Program-made: the position numbers and the translations under genes
The notes under the pieces: generated by a model
What the model saw: only the letters and a program-made list of their open reading frames with translations
Told to the model about the DNA's origin: nothing
Database searches by the model: none
NCBI RefSeq assembly: GCF_021729085.1
Contig: NZ_JAJSAR010000002.1
Coordinates: 806,001-870,000, forward strand
Direction: 5' to 3'
Length of the DNA: 64,000 nt
DNA from: Pseudohongiella sp. O18
GTDB taxonomy: Bacteria > Pseudomonadota > Gammaproteobacteria > Pseudomonadales > Pseudohongiellaceae
Shown: positions 46,761 through 58,735 of the stretch, one piece after another
How the letters are laid out: the number at the start of each line of letters is the position of its first letter
How positions within the stretch are numbered: the stretch's first letter is position 1

Positions 46761-48130
46761 TTACGCCCTCCTGAGGAAGCACGTCCCTGCTTTGCATAAC
46801 GCTGCGTTGGGCTGGCTGCATCAAGGGTGCGCAGATGTGCCAGTTTCTCCGCAATTTTAAGCTCCAGGCCGTTGCTGCCCGGCTGGTAGTACTGTCTGTC
46901 CTTCAGTGGCTCTGGAAAATAGTTCTCGCCCGCGGCATAACTGCCAGGCTCATCGTGAGCATAGCGATACTCAGCACCATACTGCATATCCTTCATCAGA
47001 CGAGTTGGTGCGTTACGCAGGTGCTCAGGCACCTCATAGGACGGTTGTGCGGCTATATCGGCCTGAACGTCATTAAACGCCATGTAAACCGCGTTACTCT
47101 TGGGTGCCGCTGCCAGGTAGATAACTGCCTGAGCCAGCACCAGTTCTCCCTCCGGGCTGCCCAGCCGGGTTTGCGCATCCCAGGCATTCATGGCCAGTTG
47201 CAGCGCCCTGGGGTCGGCATTGCCTATGTCCTCACTGGCCATGCGAACCAGCCGGCGGGCCACATAGACCGGATCACAGCCGCCGTCGAGCATCCGCACC
47301 ATCCAGTAGAGTGCCGCATCCGGTGATGAACCTCGCACGGCTTTGTGAAGGGCTGAAATCTGCTCGTAGAACACATCACCACCCTTGTCAAAGCGGCGGC
47401 TGAATCCCTGCAGCACCTGGTCCAGAATGGAATCATCTACAGTGCCACCATCCTCAACCAGATCAGAAGCAATCTCCAGCAGATTCAGGGCTCGCCGCGC
47501 ATCGCCGTCGGCTGTTGCGGCCAGTCGGGACATCGCTGCTTCATCCAGTTGCAGCGCGCGCCGGCCCAGCCCCCTGTCAGCGTCGGCGAGTGCCGCAGCC
47601 AGCACCTGCAGCAACTCTTCATCACTCAGGCTTTTCAGCACATAGGTGCGGGCTCTGGACAACAGGGCGTTGTTCAGCTCAAACGACGGGTTTTCAGTGG
47701 TAGCACCAACAAATATCAGTGTGCCATCTTCGATGTGCGGCAAAAACGCATCCTGCTGGCTCTTGTTGAATCTGTGCACCTCATCAACGAACAGCAGGGT
47801 TGCGCGGCCATGTTGCTGCCGTCTGACACGTGCCCTGTCGACGGCGGCGCGGATGTCCTTTACTCCAGACAGCACGGCCGACAGACTTTCGAAAGCAGCA
47901 TCCGCACGCTGTGCAATCAGACGGGCCAGCGTGGTCTTGCCGGTTCCGGGAGGGCCCCAGAAAATCATGGAGTGCAGAGCACCGCGTTCTAGCGCCTGCC
48001 GCAGCGGCTTGCCTGCCCCCATGATGTGACTCTGGCCTATGTATTCTTCCAGTGTGCGCGGCCGCATGCGAGCTGCCAGGGGCTGCGAGGCAAGTGATGT
48101 GTCTTCAAGCTCGTCAAGATCAGCTTGCAT
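46757..48130 (-). CDS. rarA: Replication-associated recombination protein RarA
   Basis: 457 residues of the RarA/MgsA AAA+ family related to the clamp loader. Walker A is [11 protein letters not shown], Walker B includes [16 protein letters not shown], and sensor 1 is GATTENPSF. It acts at stalled forks and recombination intermediates. It lies between lolA (11 bases upstream) and crcB, as in Pseudomonas. The start at 48130 gives the normal N-terminus, [16 protein letters not shown]. Confidence 0.93.
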   Translation of the reverse strand: MQADLDELEDTSLASQPLAARMRPRTLEEYIGQSHIMGAGKPLRQALERGALHSMIFWGPPGTGKTTLARLIAQRADAAFESLSAVLSGVKDIRAAVDRARVRRQQHGRATLLFVDEVHRFNKSQQDAFLPHIEDGTLIFVGATTENPSFELNNALLSRARTYVLKSLSDEELLQVLAAALADADRGLGRRALQLDEAAMSRLAATADGDARRALNLLEIASDLVEDGGTVDDSILDQVLQGFSRRFDKGGDVFYEQISALHKAVRGSSPDAALYWMVRMLDGGCDPVYVARRLVRMASEDIGNADPRALQLAMNAWDAQTRLGSPEGELVLAQAVIYLAAAPKSNAVYMAFNDVQADIAAQPSYEVPEHLRNAPTRLMKDMQYGAEYRYAHDEPGSYAAGENYFPEPLKDRQYYQPGSNGLELKIAEKLAHLRTLDAASPTQRYAKQGRASSGGRK

Positions 48131-48141
48131 CTGAGTTCACT

Positions 48142-48846
48142 TCAGGGGGCCGGGGCGGTTTGACTGCGATTGTCGATGACGTCAAGAAATTCATCGTCTG
48201 GCACCGGAAAAACAAACTGATCGGACGCCAGAGACAGGTTGACCTGGCGATTGTAGAACTCCCACAAGGTGCGCTGTCCATTGGTACTGACAAGGAGAAT
48301 CGAGGCGGGTTCGCGGTTTTCGAAATACAGGGTGACGCGTTCGTAGAGGCTGGACGGATCAAGCGGTGTCAGATAAAACTCTGCGCTCCCGGGCTGTCCC
48401 TCGATAGCCACAGCTTCGATTGCGTAGGATTCAGCAACGGCATTTATCTGACCGCCCAGCAGCTGGGCAGCGAGCTCTGACTGATCGGTCTGCCAGTCAT
48501 CAATGGTCAACTGCAGCAGATCGGGCTGGTAATTCCAGAGAGATTCACCGTCGGTGACAATCAACTCCGGAAACGGCTCCAGCGTCTCCCAGTAAAATCC
48601 GTCTGGCCGCTTGAGCATAAACAGAATCTGACTTTCTTCCAGCACACTGCCACTGGACTCCATCACCAGTTGCCGGACGTCAGCACGAAACGTGCTCAGA
48701 TCAGACAGCATGGTCTGCAGCAAGGCGGTATCGTCAGCCGCGGCCATTGATGAGCTAGACTCATCTGCAGACTGCGAGCTCGCGGCAGGCAGTGCGATCA
48801 GGCAGCTGACCAGCAGGACAGGAACAAATTTAGAGAACTTCATCAT
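48142..48846 (-). CDS. lolA: Outer-membrane lipoprotein carrier LolA
   Basis: 234 residues with a signal peptide ending near LPAASS. The mature part has the LolA pattern: LSDLSTFRADVRQLV, GFYWETLEPFPELIVTDGESLWNYQPDLLQ, and the C-terminal LWEFYNRQVNLSL. It carries lipoproteins across the periplasm from LolCDE to LolB. The frame is open to a GTG at 48858; the ATG at 48846 (MMKFSKF) gives the more normal signal peptide. It starts 47 bases after ftsK. Confidence 0.92.
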   Translation of the reverse strand: MMKFSKFVPVLLVSCLIALPAASSQSADESSSSMAAADDTALLQTMLSDLSTFRADVRQLVMESSGSVLEESQILFMLKRPDGFYWETLEPFPELIVTDGESLWNYQPDLLQLTIDDWQTDQSELAAQLLGGQINAVAESYAIEAVAIEGQPGSAEFYLTPLDPSSLYERVTLYFENREPASILLVSTNGQRTLWEFYNRQVNLSLASDQFVFPVPDDEFLDVIDNRSQTAPAP

Positions 48847-48893
48847 TGAATCGCTCACAGGGCCAGGGCTATCAGCCTGGCCGGTAATCCTGT

Positions 48894-51215
48894 TTATCGG
48901 GGTGGCGGCGGAGCAAGTACTTCACGACTACCATTGGCGCCCATTTCCGACACTACACCGGCTGCTTCCATCGCCTCGATCATCCGGGCGGCGCGGTTGT
49001 AACCAATTCGCAACTTACGCTGCACTGCCGATATAGACGCTTTGCGGGACTCGGTCACAAACGCTACGGCTTCATCATACAGCGCATCATCTTCTTCGCC
49101 GCCTTCGCCGCTGCCGCCACCCATACCCATATTCATTTCACGGTCTTCGACACCCTGGGTGATCTCTTCGATATAGACCGGCTCGCCACGCTGTTTCCAG
49201 TCAGCCACTACACGGTGTACTTCTTCATCACTGACAAAGGCGCCGTGCACGCGTTTGGCCAGGCCACCACCGGGAGGCAGAAACAGCATGTCGCCGTTGC
49301 CCAGCAACTGTTCAGCGCCGCCTTCACCCAGAATCGTGCGGGAGTCCACTTTGGACTGCACCATAAATGACAGTCGGGTCGGGATATTGGCCTTGATCAG
49401 ACCAGTTAACACGTCCACGGAGGGCCGCTGTGTGGCAAGGATGAGGTGAATACCGGCTGCCCTTGCCTTCTGCGCGATGCGTGCGATCAACTCTTCAACT
49501 TTCTTGCCAACTACCATCATCATGTCAGCAAGTTCGTCGACAATCACCACTATATTAGGCAACGGTTCAAGGGGTGGTGCTTCCTGGTCATCCTGCAGCG
49601 CCATTGGATCGGGTTTCCAGATAGGGTCTATGATAGGCTCACCCGCTTTAATCGCATCCTGGACTTTTTTGTTGTAGCCCGCCAGATTCCGCACGCCCAG
49701 TGCAGACATCAATTTGTAGCGTCGCTCCATTTCGGCTACCGACCAGCGCAGCGCATTCGCGGCATCCTTCATGTCGGTTACAACTGGTGTCAGCAGGTGA
49801 GGAATCCCGTCATACACGGACAGTTCAAGCATCTTGGGGTCGATCATGATCATCCGGACATGTTCCGGTGTCGACTTGTAAAGCAGGCTGAGGATCATGG
49901 CGTTGATGCCCACCGACTTGCCTGAGCCTGTGGTACCTGCCACCAGCAGGTGCGGCATCTTGGCAAGGTCTACGATGACCGGTTTGCCAACAATATCGTG
50001 CCCCAGCGCCATACTCAGCGCGGACTGCGCCTTGTCGAACTCCGGCGACGCCAGCACCTGGCTCAGCAGGATCATTTCGCGCTGTTCATTGGGGATCTCT
50101 ATCCCGATGACAGTCTTGCCTGGAATAACCTCGACCACACGCACGCTAATGACGGCCAGGGACCGCGCCAGATCCTTGCCCAGGCTGGTGATGCGACTGG
50201 CCTTAACACCAGGGGCTGGCTGCACTTCGAAACGGGTAATCACCGGTCCCGGATGCACCGACGTAACTTCGATATCAATGCCAAAGTCCTGCAATTTCAA
50301 CTCCAGCAGTTTTGACATCGCTTCGAGCGATTCGGTGGAATAACCCTTTTTGCCGGCATTGCGGTTTTCGTCAAGCAGACCGATTGCCGGCAGCTCACCC
50401 GGGTTGCTGCCGGTAAACAGCGTGCCCTGGCGTTCCTTCTCGACCCGCTTGCTGCGTGGCGGCTGTGCACTGATCACCGGTTCAATCTTGGGCGGCGTGC
50501 GCACTTTCTCTTTCTCGATACGCACATCCAGAGCCTTGCGGCGCCGTTCTACTGCCTGTTTTACTTTACCAGCTTCTGCGCGCTTTTCCTGCCAGTCAGC
50601 AAACTGCTCTCGTGCCCGGGCAACCCCATGAATCGTCCAGTAACCAATAGCATCCACAACTGAAAGCCAGGAAATCTCAAAGGTCACCGTCAGACCAAAC
50701 AGGAAGATTGCCAGGTACACCAGAGTACTGCCAAGCATGGCCAGCACTGGAATGCTGGCATCCGCCATTGCTGCGCCAATCAGACCGCCTGCAGGCCAGG
50801 TGCTGCCAGTAGGAATACTGAAGTGCAGCGTAGCCAGAGTGCAGGCGCCAATGATCAGCAGCACAATACCGGCTACCTTTATGGATACAACGCCCCATGA
50901 GAACGCCTGGTCCGCATCGGACTTTCGGAACAGCCTGTAAACCTTGAAGCCCAGGGCAAATGGCAGGACATATGCGAAGTAACCCAGCATGTGCAGCAAA
51001 ATGTCGGCCAGCCAGGCGCCCATATTGCCGACCGCATTCTGTACCGGCTCACCGGTGCCCGTGGTGGTAAATCCGGGATCATCCGGAGAGTAACTGAGCA
51101 GCGCAATCAACAAAAACAGGCCCAGCAGAAAAGCCGCAATGAGGGTCCCCTCGCGGGCTATACGTTGTGACAGGCTGGCCATCCCGTCGTCCTTGGCGGT
51201 CTTTTGTTTGGACAT
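48894..51215 (-). CDS. ftsK: DNA translocase FtsK
   Basis: 773 residues. About four membrane helices fill residues 20-190. A short linker follows (E. coli FtsK, at 1329 residues, has a long one). The motor has Walker [11 protein letters not shown] and Walker [14 protein letters not shown], and the C-terminal gamma winged-helix domain ([21 protein letters not shown]) reads KOPS sequences. It pumps DNA through the septum and activates XerCD at dif. It is divergent from trxB and heads the ftsK-lolA-rarA-crcB-serS-cysG series. Confidence 0.96.
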   Translation of the reverse strand: MSKQKTAKDDGMASLSQRIAREGTLIAAFLLGLFLLIALLSYSPDDPGFTTTGTGEPVQNAVGNMGAWLADILLHMLGYFAYVLPFALGFKVYRLFRKSDADQAFSWGVVSIKVAGIVLLIIGACTLATLHFSIPTGSTWPAGGLIGAAMADASIPVLAMLGSTLVYLAIFLFGLTVTFEISWLSVVDAIGYWTIHGVARAREQFADWQEKRAEAGKVKQAVERRRKALDVRIEKEKVRTPPKIEPVISAQPPRSKRVEKERQGTLFTGSNPGELPAIGLLDENRNAGKKGYSTESLEAMSKLLELKLQDFGIDIEVTSVHPGPVITRFEVQPAPGVKASRITSLGKDLARSLAVISVRVVEVIPGKTVIGIEIPNEQREMILLSQVLASPEFDKAQSALSMALGHDIVGKPVIVDLAKMPHLLVAGTTGSGKSVGINAMILSLLYKSTPEHVRMIMIDPKMLELSVYDGIPHLLTPVVTDMKDAANALRWSVAEMERRYKLMSALGVRNLAGYNKKVQDAIKAGEPIIDPIWKPDPMALQDDQEAPPLEPLPNIVVIVDELADMMMVVGKKVEELIARIAQKARAAGIHLILATQRPSVDVLTGLIKANIPTRLSFMVQSKVDSRTILGEGGAEQLLGNGDMLFLPPGGGLAKRVHGAFVSDEEVHRVVADWKQRGEPVYIEEITQGVEDREMNMGMGGGSGEGGEEDDALYDEAVAFVTESRKASISAVQRKLRIGYNRAARMIEAMEAAGVVSEMGANGSREVLAPPPPR

Positions 51216-51380
51216 ATTTTTAAAACTTTTCAGAAACCTGCAGAATCAATTTAATTCATTTTCCAGAATTATACGGAGCAAGACAAGCATTATTCCAGTT
51301 CGAGAAAAACCCACTGCCATATTGGGCGCAGCATAGCACACTCAAACCCTTGATAATCGCTATGCCAGTCTCCATAGATG

Positions 51381-52372
<992 letters not shown>

Positions 52373-52375
52373 TTC

Positions 52376-53086
52376 ATGGGGCAGCTGACACGGCTGCACG
52401 CCGACAACCTCCACTTTCCTCCAGCCGACAACGCGCTGGAGGATCCGCCAGGCCTGCTGGCAGTGGGTGGAGATCTGCGGCCCGAGCGGCTGCTGGCGGC
52501 CTATCGACAGGGCATATTCCCGTGGTTTGATGACAGCAGCCCTATCCTGTGGTGGTCGCCCGACCCCCGAATGGTGCTCAACCCAGCCGATGTCCACTGC
52601 TCTCGCAGCCTCGGTAAACTGATACGACGCGGACTTTACCGTGTCACCATGGACAGTGCGTTTGATCAGGTCATACAACAGTGCGCGGCGCACCGGGATG
52701 GTCAGCCCGGCACCTGGATCACCGAAGACATGCAACAGGCGTATATCAAGCTGTACCACCTGGGCTATGCCCATTCGGTTGAGGTCTGGCAAGAACAAAC
52801 CCTGGTTGGCGGGCTTTATGGCATCAGCCTGGGACGGATGTTTTTTGGAGAATCCATGTTCAGCCGGCAGCCCAATACATCCAAGCTGGCGTTTGTGGCG
52901 CTGTGTCGGCAGCTGCAACAATGGTCATTCACACTGATTGACTGCCAGCTGCCCACCGATCACCTGGCCAGCCTCGGGGCCGCCCCCATGAGCAGGCAGA
53001 GGTTTCTTGCGCTGTTGGCCGAAAATCGCGTTGAAGACAATCAGTATAAGCACTGGCTATTTGATGACAATTGCCTTGTCGCTTGA
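52376..53086 (+). CDS. aat: Leucyl/phenylalanyl-tRNA-protein transferase
   Basis: 236 residues. Key segments: FPPADNALEDPPGLLAVGGDL, YRQGIFPWFDDSSPILWWSPDPRM, GTWITEDMQQAYIKLYHLGYAHSVE, and GRMFFGESMFS. It adds Leu or Phe to N-terminal Arg/Lys of proteins, marking them for ClpS-ClpAP, both of which are encoded 340-2600 bases downstream. In Pseudomonas the related bpt/ate gene lies between aat and infA; here it is absent. Confidence 0.95.
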   Translation: MGQLTRLHADNLHFPPADNALEDPPGLLAVGGDLRPERLLAAYRQGIFPWFDDSSPILWWSPDPRMVLNPADVHCSRSLGKLIRRGLYRVTMDSAFDQVIQQCAAHRDGQPGTWITEDMQQAYIKLYHLGYAHSVEVWQEQTLVGGLYGISLGRMFFGESMFSRQPNTSKLAFVALCRQLQQWSFTLIDCQLPTDHLASLGAAPMSRQRFLALLAENRVEDNQYKHWLFDDNCLVA

Positions 53087-53180
53087 CTTAACTTTGAGTC
53101 GAACCCGGACGAGGCTTTGCCAACGACAAAAAATTCAGGCAAAATGCGCGCTTACTTCAAGCAGTGAGAATTTCTTTTAG

Positions 53181-53399
53181 ATGGCTAAAGAAGACCAGAT
53201 TGAAATGGAAGGCGAAGTGGTAGACACCCTTCCGAACACCATGTTCCGCGTCAAACTCGAAAACGGCCACATCGTGACCGCCCATATTTCGGGCAAAATG
53301 CGCAAAAATTACATTCGCATCCTGACCGGCGACATGGTCAAGGTAGAGTTGACACCCTACGACCTGACCAAGGGTCGCATCACCTACCGCGCTCGTTAA
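53181..53399 (+). CDS. infA: Translation initiation factor IF-1
   Basis: 72 residues, the standard length, matching IF-1 along its whole length ([20 protein letters not shown], then [20 protein letters not shown]). It assists 30S initiation at the A site. The stop codon TAA lies in the middle of a 22-base palindrome shared with the convergent clpA transcript. Confidence 0.97.
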   Translation: MAKEDQIEMEGEVVDTLPNTMFRVKLENGHIVTAHISGKMRKNYIRILTGDMVKVELTPYDLTKGRITYRAR

Positions 53400-53410
53400 T
53401 TAACGAGCGC
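53389..53410. terminator. 22-bp perfect palindrome over the infA stop codon
   Basis: GCGCTCGTTAA at 53389-53399 followed immediately by its exact complement at 53400-53410. The last codons and stop of infA form the left arm. In RNA it gives a stem of about nine pairs with a four-base loop. There is no T-run. It sits between convergent infA and clpA. Confidence 0.6.
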
Positions 53411-53426
53411 TCAGGCCTGCATGCGG

Positions 53427-55718
53427 CTAACTGTCTGCCGAGCTTAATGCCCGGCTTTCCGACTTCTTGCCGCGCCGATTGATATCCAGCTCCACCTCAT
53501 CATTAACGATGGACACGGTGACTTCGCCGCCCTCGGCCAGCTTGCCAAACAGGATCTCTTCGGCCAGCGCTTTCTTCAGCTTCTCCTGGATCAAGCGAGC
53601 CATTGGACGTGCCCCCATCTGCGGGCTGTAGCCATGGACTGCAAACCAGTCGCGGGCGCTGTCATCAACACTCAGCGTGACCTTCTTGCTGTCCAGCTGT
53701 ACCTGCAGCTCCACCAGGAACTTGTCGACCACAGTGCGGATTGTCTCAGGCTGCAATGGGCCAAACTGAACAACGGCATCCAGACGGTTGCGGAACTCTG
53801 GTGTAAAGCTGCGTTTGATGACTTCCATGCCATCGCTGCTGTGATCCTGAGCCGTGAACCCGATGGATGGTCGTGACATTTCCTGGGCTCCCGCATTGGT
53901 GGTCATGATCAGGATGACATTACGGAAATCGGCCTTGCGCCCATTGTTGTCCGTCAAGGTACCGTGGTCCATCACCTGCAGCAGGATGTTAAAGACATCC
54001 GGGTGCGCCTTCTCGATCTCATCCAGCAACAGCACACAGTGCGGATGCTTGGTCACTGCCTCGGTCAGCAGTCCGCCCTGATCAAAACCGACGTATCCGG
54101 GGGGCGCACCGATCAGGCGCGACACGGTGTGTCGCTCCATGTATTCGGACATATCGAAACGCAACAACTCAATCCCCATAATTCGCGCCAGCTGACGGCT
54201 GACTTCGGTCTTACCAACACCAGTAGGACCGGCAAACAGATAGGAGCCGATCGGCTTGTCCGGCGTGTTGAGACCGGCGCGCGACAGCTTGATAGCCGTT
54301 GCCAGTGATTCAATGGCCTCATCCTGACCAAATACCACCATCTTCAGGTTGGCTTCCAGACCACGCAGGGCTTCAACATCAGAGGATGTCACGTGCTGCG
54401 GCGGGATACGCGCAATTGACGCAACAACACGCTCCATGTCGGGTGCCTGTATCAGCTTCTTGCGTTTGCTATCAGGCTGCAGACGCTGCCAGGCGCCCGC
54501 CTCGTCAATTACATCGATTGCCTTGTCTGGCATATAGCGGTCATTGATGTAGCGTCCTGCAAGCTCTGAGGCCGCACGCAGCGCGTTATCGCTGTAGCGA
54601 AGATCATGGTGTGCCTCAAAGCGCGACTTAAGGCCTTTGAGAATCTTGTAGGTCGTTTCCACATCCGGTTCTTCGATATCGATTTTCTGAAACCGCCGTG
54701 ACAGCGCCCTGTCTTTGTCAAAGATGCCACGGTATTCCTGATAGGTAGTCGAACCCACGCAGCGTAAGTCACCCGACGTCAGGATGGGTTTCAGCAGATT
54801 GGAGGCGTCCATGACACCGCCCGAAGCCGCGCCGGCACCGATGATGGTATGAATTTCATCAATAAAAAGAACGGATTCCGGCTGTTTCTTCAACTCAGCC
54901 AGCAGTGTCTTGAAGCGTTTTTCAAAATCACCACGGTACTTGGTGCCAGCCAGCAATGCACCCATATCCAGCGAATAGATCACATGCCCCTTGAGGACAT
55001 CCGGCACCTGGTCTTCGACCACCATACGGGCCAGACCTTCAACTACTGCCGTTTTACCGACACCGGATTCGCCCACCAACAGTGGATTGTTCTTGCGTCG
55101 TCGACACAATATCTGAATCAGGCGCAGTACTTCTTTGTCGCGGCCAATCAGCGGATCAATGCGACCCTGTCGGGCCAGCTCATTGAGGTTGGTGGCATAG
55201 TTTTCCAGTGCACTGGCGGAACCGCTGCCCTCTTCTTCAGTGCCTTCCTGCTCTGATTTTTCGGGATCTGGCGAGTCACCCTGCTGCTTGCTGATACCGT
55301 GACTGATGTAGTTGACCACATCAAGGCGGGCGATTTCCTGCTGACTCAGCAGGTACACCGCCTGGCTCTCCTGTTCGCTAAAGATGGCAACCAGCACATT
55401 GCCGCCGCTGACTTCCTGGCGGCCGGAGGACTGCACGTGGAAGACGGCACGCTGCAGCACACGCTGGAATCCGAGTGTCGGCTGAGTGTCACGCTCCTCG
55501 TCATGCTCGGCAAGAACCGGCGTGGTAGCTTCAATATAGTCCACCAGGCCAGCACGCAGACGGGAAATATCCGCTCCGCAATGCAGCAGCACATCAATCG
55601 CCAGATCATTGTCCAGCAATGACAACAGCAGGTGTTCTACGGTCATGTATTCGTGACGTTTGCTGCGCGCATTCGCAAACGCGGCATTCAAGGTCGCTTC
55701 CAGATCACGGCTGAGCAT
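53427..55718 (-). CDS. clpA: ClpA, ATPase subunit of ClpAP protease
   Basis: 763 residues (E. coli 758). The N-domain (about 1-145), two AAA+ modules with Walker A motifs [13 protein letters not shown] and [15 protein letters not shown], and the pore and sensor motifs are all present. A Glu/Ser-rich linker ([15 protein letters not shown]) lies after the N-domain. It unfolds proteins for ClpP, including N-degron substrates brought by ClpS. clpS lies 14 bases upstream in the same direction. Confidence 0.96.
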   Translation of the reverse strand: MLSRDLEATLNAAFANARSKRHEYMTVEHLLLSLLDNDLAIDVLLHCGADISRLRAGLVDYIEATTPVLAEHDEERDTQPTLGFQRVLQRAVFHVQSSGRQEVSGGNVLVAIFSEQESQAVYLLSQQEIARLDVVNYISHGISKQQGDSPDPEKSEQEGTEEEGSGSASALENYATNLNELARQGRIDPLIGRDKEVLRLIQILCRRRKNNPLLVGESGVGKTAVVEGLARMVVEDQVPDVLKGHVIYSLDMGALLAGTKYRGDFEKRFKTLLAELKKQPESVLFIDEIHTIIGAGAASGGVMDASNLLKPILTSGDLRCVGSTTYQEYRGIFDKDRALSRRFQKIDIEEPDVETTYKILKGLKSRFEAHHDLRYSDNALRAASELAGRYINDRYMPDKAIDVIDEAGAWQRLQPDSKRKKLIQAPDMERVVASIARIPPQHVTSSDVEALRGLEANLKMVVFGQDEAIESLATAIKLSRAGLNTPDKPIGSYLFAGPTGVGKTEVSRQLARIMGIELLRFDMSEYMERHTVSRLIGAPPGYVGFDQGGLLTEAVTKHPHCVLLLDEIEKAHPDVFNILLQVMDHGTLTDNNGRKADFRNVILIMTTNAGAQEMSRPSIGFTAQDHSSDGMEVIKRSFTPEFRNRLDAVVQFGPLQPETIRTVVDKFLVELQVQLDSKKVTLSVDDSARDWFAVHGYSPQMGARPMARLIQEKLKKALAEEILFGKLAEGGEVTVSIVNDEVELDINRRGKKSESRALSSADS

Positions 55719-55732
55719 GATGTCTTCCTCCC

Positions 55733-56083
55733 CTACTGATCAACTTCAACGTGGCAAAGCAATGGTTGCTGGTTCTCGCGCGAAAACTCATTGACCTGCT
55801 GAGCCTTGGTTTCGGCGACATCGCGACTGTAAACGCCACAGACGGCCTTCCCCTCGGTGTGGACCTTCAACATGATCTGGGTCGCCTTTTCCACCGGCAT
55901 CTGAAAGAACTCTACCAGCACCCCCACCACAAATTCCATGGGTGTGTAGTCGTCGTTCATAAGTAAAACTTTGTATAACGGTGGCTTGGCGAGTTTGGGC
56001 TTGTCAGCCGCCGTCGCCAGCCCGCGATCCGAGTGCTGATCGGGTTTCTGGCCGTCTGGCGACTGAGCGAAAATACTGCGCAT
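55733..56083 (-). CDS. clpS: ClpS adaptor of ClpAP
   Basis: 116 residues with the ClpS core [20 protein letters not shown] and the later [19 protein letters not shown]. It binds proteins with Leu, Phe, Tyr or Trp at the N-terminus, the products of Aat, and delivers them to ClpA. It starts a clpS-clpA operon and is divergent from the cold-shock gene. Confidence 0.95.
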   Translation of the reverse strand: MRSIFAQSPDGQKPDQHSDRGLATAADKPKLAKPPLYKVLLMNDDYTPMEFVVGVLVEFFQMPVEKATQIMLKVHTEGKAVCGVYSRDVAETKAQQVNEFSRENQQPLLCHVEVDQ

Positions 56084-56230
56084 GTTGTGCTGTTTCTCTC
56101 TATCTGATTTCTGGCTGATCGCCTGTGATTGCCAACAAAGATGCTATTTGCAAAGATCGACGCAGGCGCACATTTATTTCAGAGCCACATTATCACACGC
56201 CACTTCAGTCTACTTCCATATTACAGACTG

Positions 56231-56260
56231 TTGCAATTAGACAAAAATGATGAATAATAA
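56231..56260 (+). promoter_or_regulatory. Possible cold-shock gene promoter
   Basis: TTGCAA at 56231-56236 and TAATAA at 56255-56260, spaced by 18 bases. This would give a leader of nearly 100 bases before the cold-shock ATG, in keeping with long leaders of csp genes. The rest of the clpS-csp gap (56084-56363, 280 bases) holds nothing else I can identify. Confidence 0.35.
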
Positions 56261-56363
56261 AGCCTTGCAGGGACGACTTACATACGTTAAGGATTAACAC
56301 TCAGGTCATACCTGGCGTGTAACACAATTAAAATTAGAACTATACGTGCAATGGAGTATTACG

Positions 56364-56582
56364 ATGGCAATGGGGCAAGTTAAATGGTTCAACAACGCTA
56401 AAGGTTTTGGTTTTATTCTTCCAGACGACGGTGGCGGTGATCTGTTCGCCCACTATTCGGCGATCGGTATGGACGGATATAAAACCCTGAAAGCAGGTCA
56501 AACCGTAACCTTTGAAACCCTGGAAGGTCCAAAGGGCCTTCACGCGACCAACATCAAACCTGTCGCACAATCACAAGCCTGA
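56364..56582 (+). CDS. Cold-shock domain protein (CspD-type position)
   Basis: 72 residues with both RNA-binding motifs: KWFNNAKGFGFI (RNP1) and DLFAHYSAI (RNP2). It is a nucleic-acid chaperone. The position beside clpS matches cspD in E. coli and Pseudomonas, though the name is not certain from sequence alone. The ATG at 56364 has GGAG about nine bases upstream; a GTG at 56346 is in frame but unlikely. Confidence 0.9.
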   Translation: MAMGQVKWFNNAKGFGFILPDDGGGDLFAHYSAIGMDGYKTLKAGQTVTFETLEGPKGLHATNIKPVAQSQA

Positions 56583-56588
56583 CGAGTC

Positions 56589-56613
56589 GGCGGGAGCCGA
56601 ACAGGCTCCCGCC
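56589..56613 (+). terminator. Hairpin after the cold-shock gene
   Basis: GGCGGGAGCC at 56589-56598 and GGCTCCCGCC at 56604-56613 with a GAACA loop: ten perfect pairs. It lies six bases after the stop and has no T-run, so it may protect the mRNA rather than end it. Confidence 0.55.
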
Positions 56614-56704
56614 TCAGCTCACACGCAAGCCCCTCCTCCTCGTTCTGACCATCGAATTGAGATAAAAAACTTTTTACTCACCAGTTTTGGCTATACTTGC
56701 GCGC

Positions 56705-57262
56705 ATGCCAAATCTCATACTGTTCAACAAGCCCTTCAACGTTCTGTCCCAGTTCACTGGCGATGTGCCGGAACAGACTCTTGCTCACTATATCGACAGG
56801 CCTGGATTCTATCCGGCCGGACGACTCGATAAGGACTCGGAAGGTCTGCTATTGCTGACCGACGATGGTCAGACCCAGCATCGAATTGCTGAACCGCGCT
56901 ATAAACTTGCCAAAACTTACTGGGCACAGGTAGAGGGCATTCCCGACGACAAGGCACTCATGCAGCTGCGCAATGGCATAGTGCTGAAGGACGGCCCCAC
57001 TCGACCGACGCAGGCCGAACTGATCGAACCAACAGATTTGTGGCCGCGTGTGCCGCCGATACGGGTCCGCAAGCAGATACCCGACAGCTGGGTGCAGCTC
57101 ACGATAACCGAAGGTCGGAACAGGCAGGTAAGGCGCATGACGGCGGCAGTGGGATATCCAACACTGCGGCTGATTCGATATCAGATCGGTGACTGGACAC
57201 TGGGCAGTCTGAGTCCCGGCGAATGGCGAATGATAGAACTGCCTGAGCGCTGGTGGCGCTGA
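56705..57262 (+). CDS. rluE: 23S rRNA pseudouridine(2457) synthase RluE
   Basis: 185 residues of the RsuA/RluE type without an S4 domain. LILFNKPFNVLSQFT opens the catalytic domain. The catalytic Asp is in GRLDKDSEG. WPRVPPIRVRKQIPDSW and EGRNRQVRRMTAAVGYPTLRLIR match RluE. It modifies U2457 of 23S rRNA. The ATG at 56705 is preferred over a TTG at 56687. In E. coli rluE lies directly beside nudJ; here moaEDC is between them. Confidence 0.9.
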   Translation: MPNLILFNKPFNVLSQFTGDVPEQTLAHYIDRPGFYPAGRLDKDSEGLLLLTDDGQTQHRIAEPRYKLAKTYWAQVEGIPDDKALMQLRNGIVLKDGPTRPTQAELIEPTDLWPRVPPIRVRKQIPDSWVQLTITEGRNRQVRRMTAAVGYPTLRLIRYQIGDWTLGSLSPGEWRMIELPERWWR

Positions 57263-57286
57263 GCATTGCTGCTTCGTTCAGACTGG

Positions 57287-57799
57287 CTACTCGTCTGCCG
57301 GCGTATTTTCCCAGCGCGCCGCCCGCTGGTAATCCGACTGGCGTGATGCCACCCATTCGCTCTGCTCACCAAAACGCTGCTTCTTCCAGAAAGGAGCGGA
57401 CGTTTTAAGATAGTCCATGATGAATTCCGCAGCCGCAAATGCGGCCTCGCGGTGCGCACTGGCTGTCAACACCAGCACAATCTGATCGTGCGGCAGCAGT
57501 TTACCGACACGATGTACCACACGCACGGCCTGCAGTGGCCAACGTGCTCTGGCCTGCTCGACAATAGCCCGCAACGCCTTCTCGGTCATGCCCGGGTAAT
57601 GCTCAAGCGTCAGCGACTGCCCCGCTGCGGCCGAAGCCTGGCCATCAGCTCCTGAACCCGGTGCGACATCCCTGACCAGCCCGCTGAACATGACGACCGC
57701 ACCCGGATTACCTGCATCCGCGATAATGCCCTGATATTCGTGTGCCACGTCGAAATCAGCCGTCTGCACACGCACATCGAATATTTCCTGCGCAGACAT
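57287..57799 (-). CDS. moaE: Molybdopterin synthase catalytic subunit MoaE
   Basis: 170 residues. VVMFSGLVRDVAPG, LEHYPGMTEKAL, HRVGKLLPHDQIVLV and the catalytic-lysine segment LKTSAPFWKKQ are as in MoaE. A loop of about 15 residues (SGADGQASAAAGQS) is inserted after the first of these, longer than in E. coli. With MoaD it makes molybdopterin from precursor Z. It starts one base after the moaD stop. Confidence 0.94.
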   Translation of the reverse strand: MSAQEIFDVRVQTADFDVAHEYQGIIADAGNPGAVVMFSGLVRDVAPGSGADGQASAAAGQSLTLEHYPGMTEKALRAIVEQARARWPLQAVRVVHRVGKLLPHDQIVLVLTASAHREAAFAAAEFIMDYLKTSAPFWKKQRFGEQSEWVASRQSDYQRAARWENTPADE

Positions 57800-57800
57800 C

Positions 57801-58052
57801 CTAACCTCCCGTCATCGGCGGAAAGAAGGCTACCTCTTCCTGTCCGGTCAAGGTTCGCTCACGATCCACAACTTCCTGATCAACGGCAACCAGAACCTGC
57901 TGCGCATCAGTCAGCAATGCCCATGGCGCACCGCGCTCTGCCAGCCAGGCCGCCAGATCCGCAACGGTAATTACATCTGCTGGCAAATCCAGCTGCTCAG
58001 ACTCGCGGCCGAGCTGCTCCCTGACACTGGCAAAGTACTGTAAGTTCAACAT
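57801..58052 (-). CDS. moaD: Molybdopterin synthase sulfur carrier MoaD
   Basis: 83 residues with a ubiquitin-like fold pattern and the C-terminal GG (FFPPMTGG) on which the thiocarboxylate is formed. It provides the sulfur for molybdopterin. It lies 36 bases after moaC and is tightly followed by moaE. The enzyme that adenylates it, MoeB, is not in the window. Confidence 0.93.
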   Translation of the reverse strand: MLNLQYFASVREQLGRESEQLDLPADVITVADLAAWLAERGAPWALLTDAQQVLVAVDQEVVDRERTLTGQEEVAFFPPMTGG

Positions 58053-58088
58053 TAAAATTCAATCCTGTTCTTCATCTGCTGGTTCAGA

Positions 58089-58589
58089 TCAATCTGCAAT
58101 CCGCTTGAAGTCGCCTGATTTGCCGCCAGTCTTGGAAATCAGCCTTATATCGCCTATGACCATGTTTTTATCGACTGCCTTGCACATATCGTAAAGAGTC
58201 AGCGCGGCGACAGATACTGCTGTCAACGCCTCCATCTCGACCCCTGTTTTGGCATCCAGTCCGCAACGTGCTTCGATCAGCACACGATTATTGTCTGTGT
58301 CCAGATCAAAACTCACATCAACGGAATTCAACAGCAGAGGATGGCAGAGCGGGATCAGATCGGGACACTTTTTGGCAGCCATGATGCCTGCCACCCGAGC
58401 GACCGCCAGCACATCGCCCTTGGCATGTCCGCCACTGGCTATCAGCGATAGTGTCTGCGATTGCATACTGACCTCTCCGGCGGCGACCGCAACACGGTTA
58501 GTAATCGCTTTTTCACTCACATCCACCATCCGGGCGTTACCCCCGGCATCCAGATGCGTCAGTACACCTTCAGGTGCAGTCTTGCTCAT
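58089..58589 (-). CDS. moaC: Cyclic pyranopterin monophosphate synthase MoaC
   Basis: 166 residues. Typical segments are [29 protein letters not shown] (catalytic region) and [26 protein letters not shown]. It makes cyclic pyranopterin monophosphate after MoaA. The ATG at 58589 has AGGA eight bases upstream and gives the family length; the frame is open to 58649 but without a better start. moaA and moaB are not in the window. Confidence 0.94.
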   Translation of the reverse strand: MSKTAPEGVLTHLDAGGNARMVDVSEKAITNRVAVAAGEVSMQSQTLSLIASGGHAKGDVLAVARVAGIMAAKKCPDLIPLCHPLLLNSVDVSFDLDTDNNRVLIEARCGLDAKTGVEMEALTAVSVAALTLYDMCKAVDKNMVIGDIRLISKTGGKSGDFKRIAD

Positions 58590-58735
58590 GGCTCTGTCCT
58601 TGAATGTAAAACCTAACGGCCGACCATTATCCATGCTTTGCCGCTGCAATGGGAGTGTCGGGACGTCGAGCGAGCAATTTGTGGGGAAATCCGGTAAACT
58701 TGCGCCCCTTAAATTCAGTCATCCAGCACTAAAAC

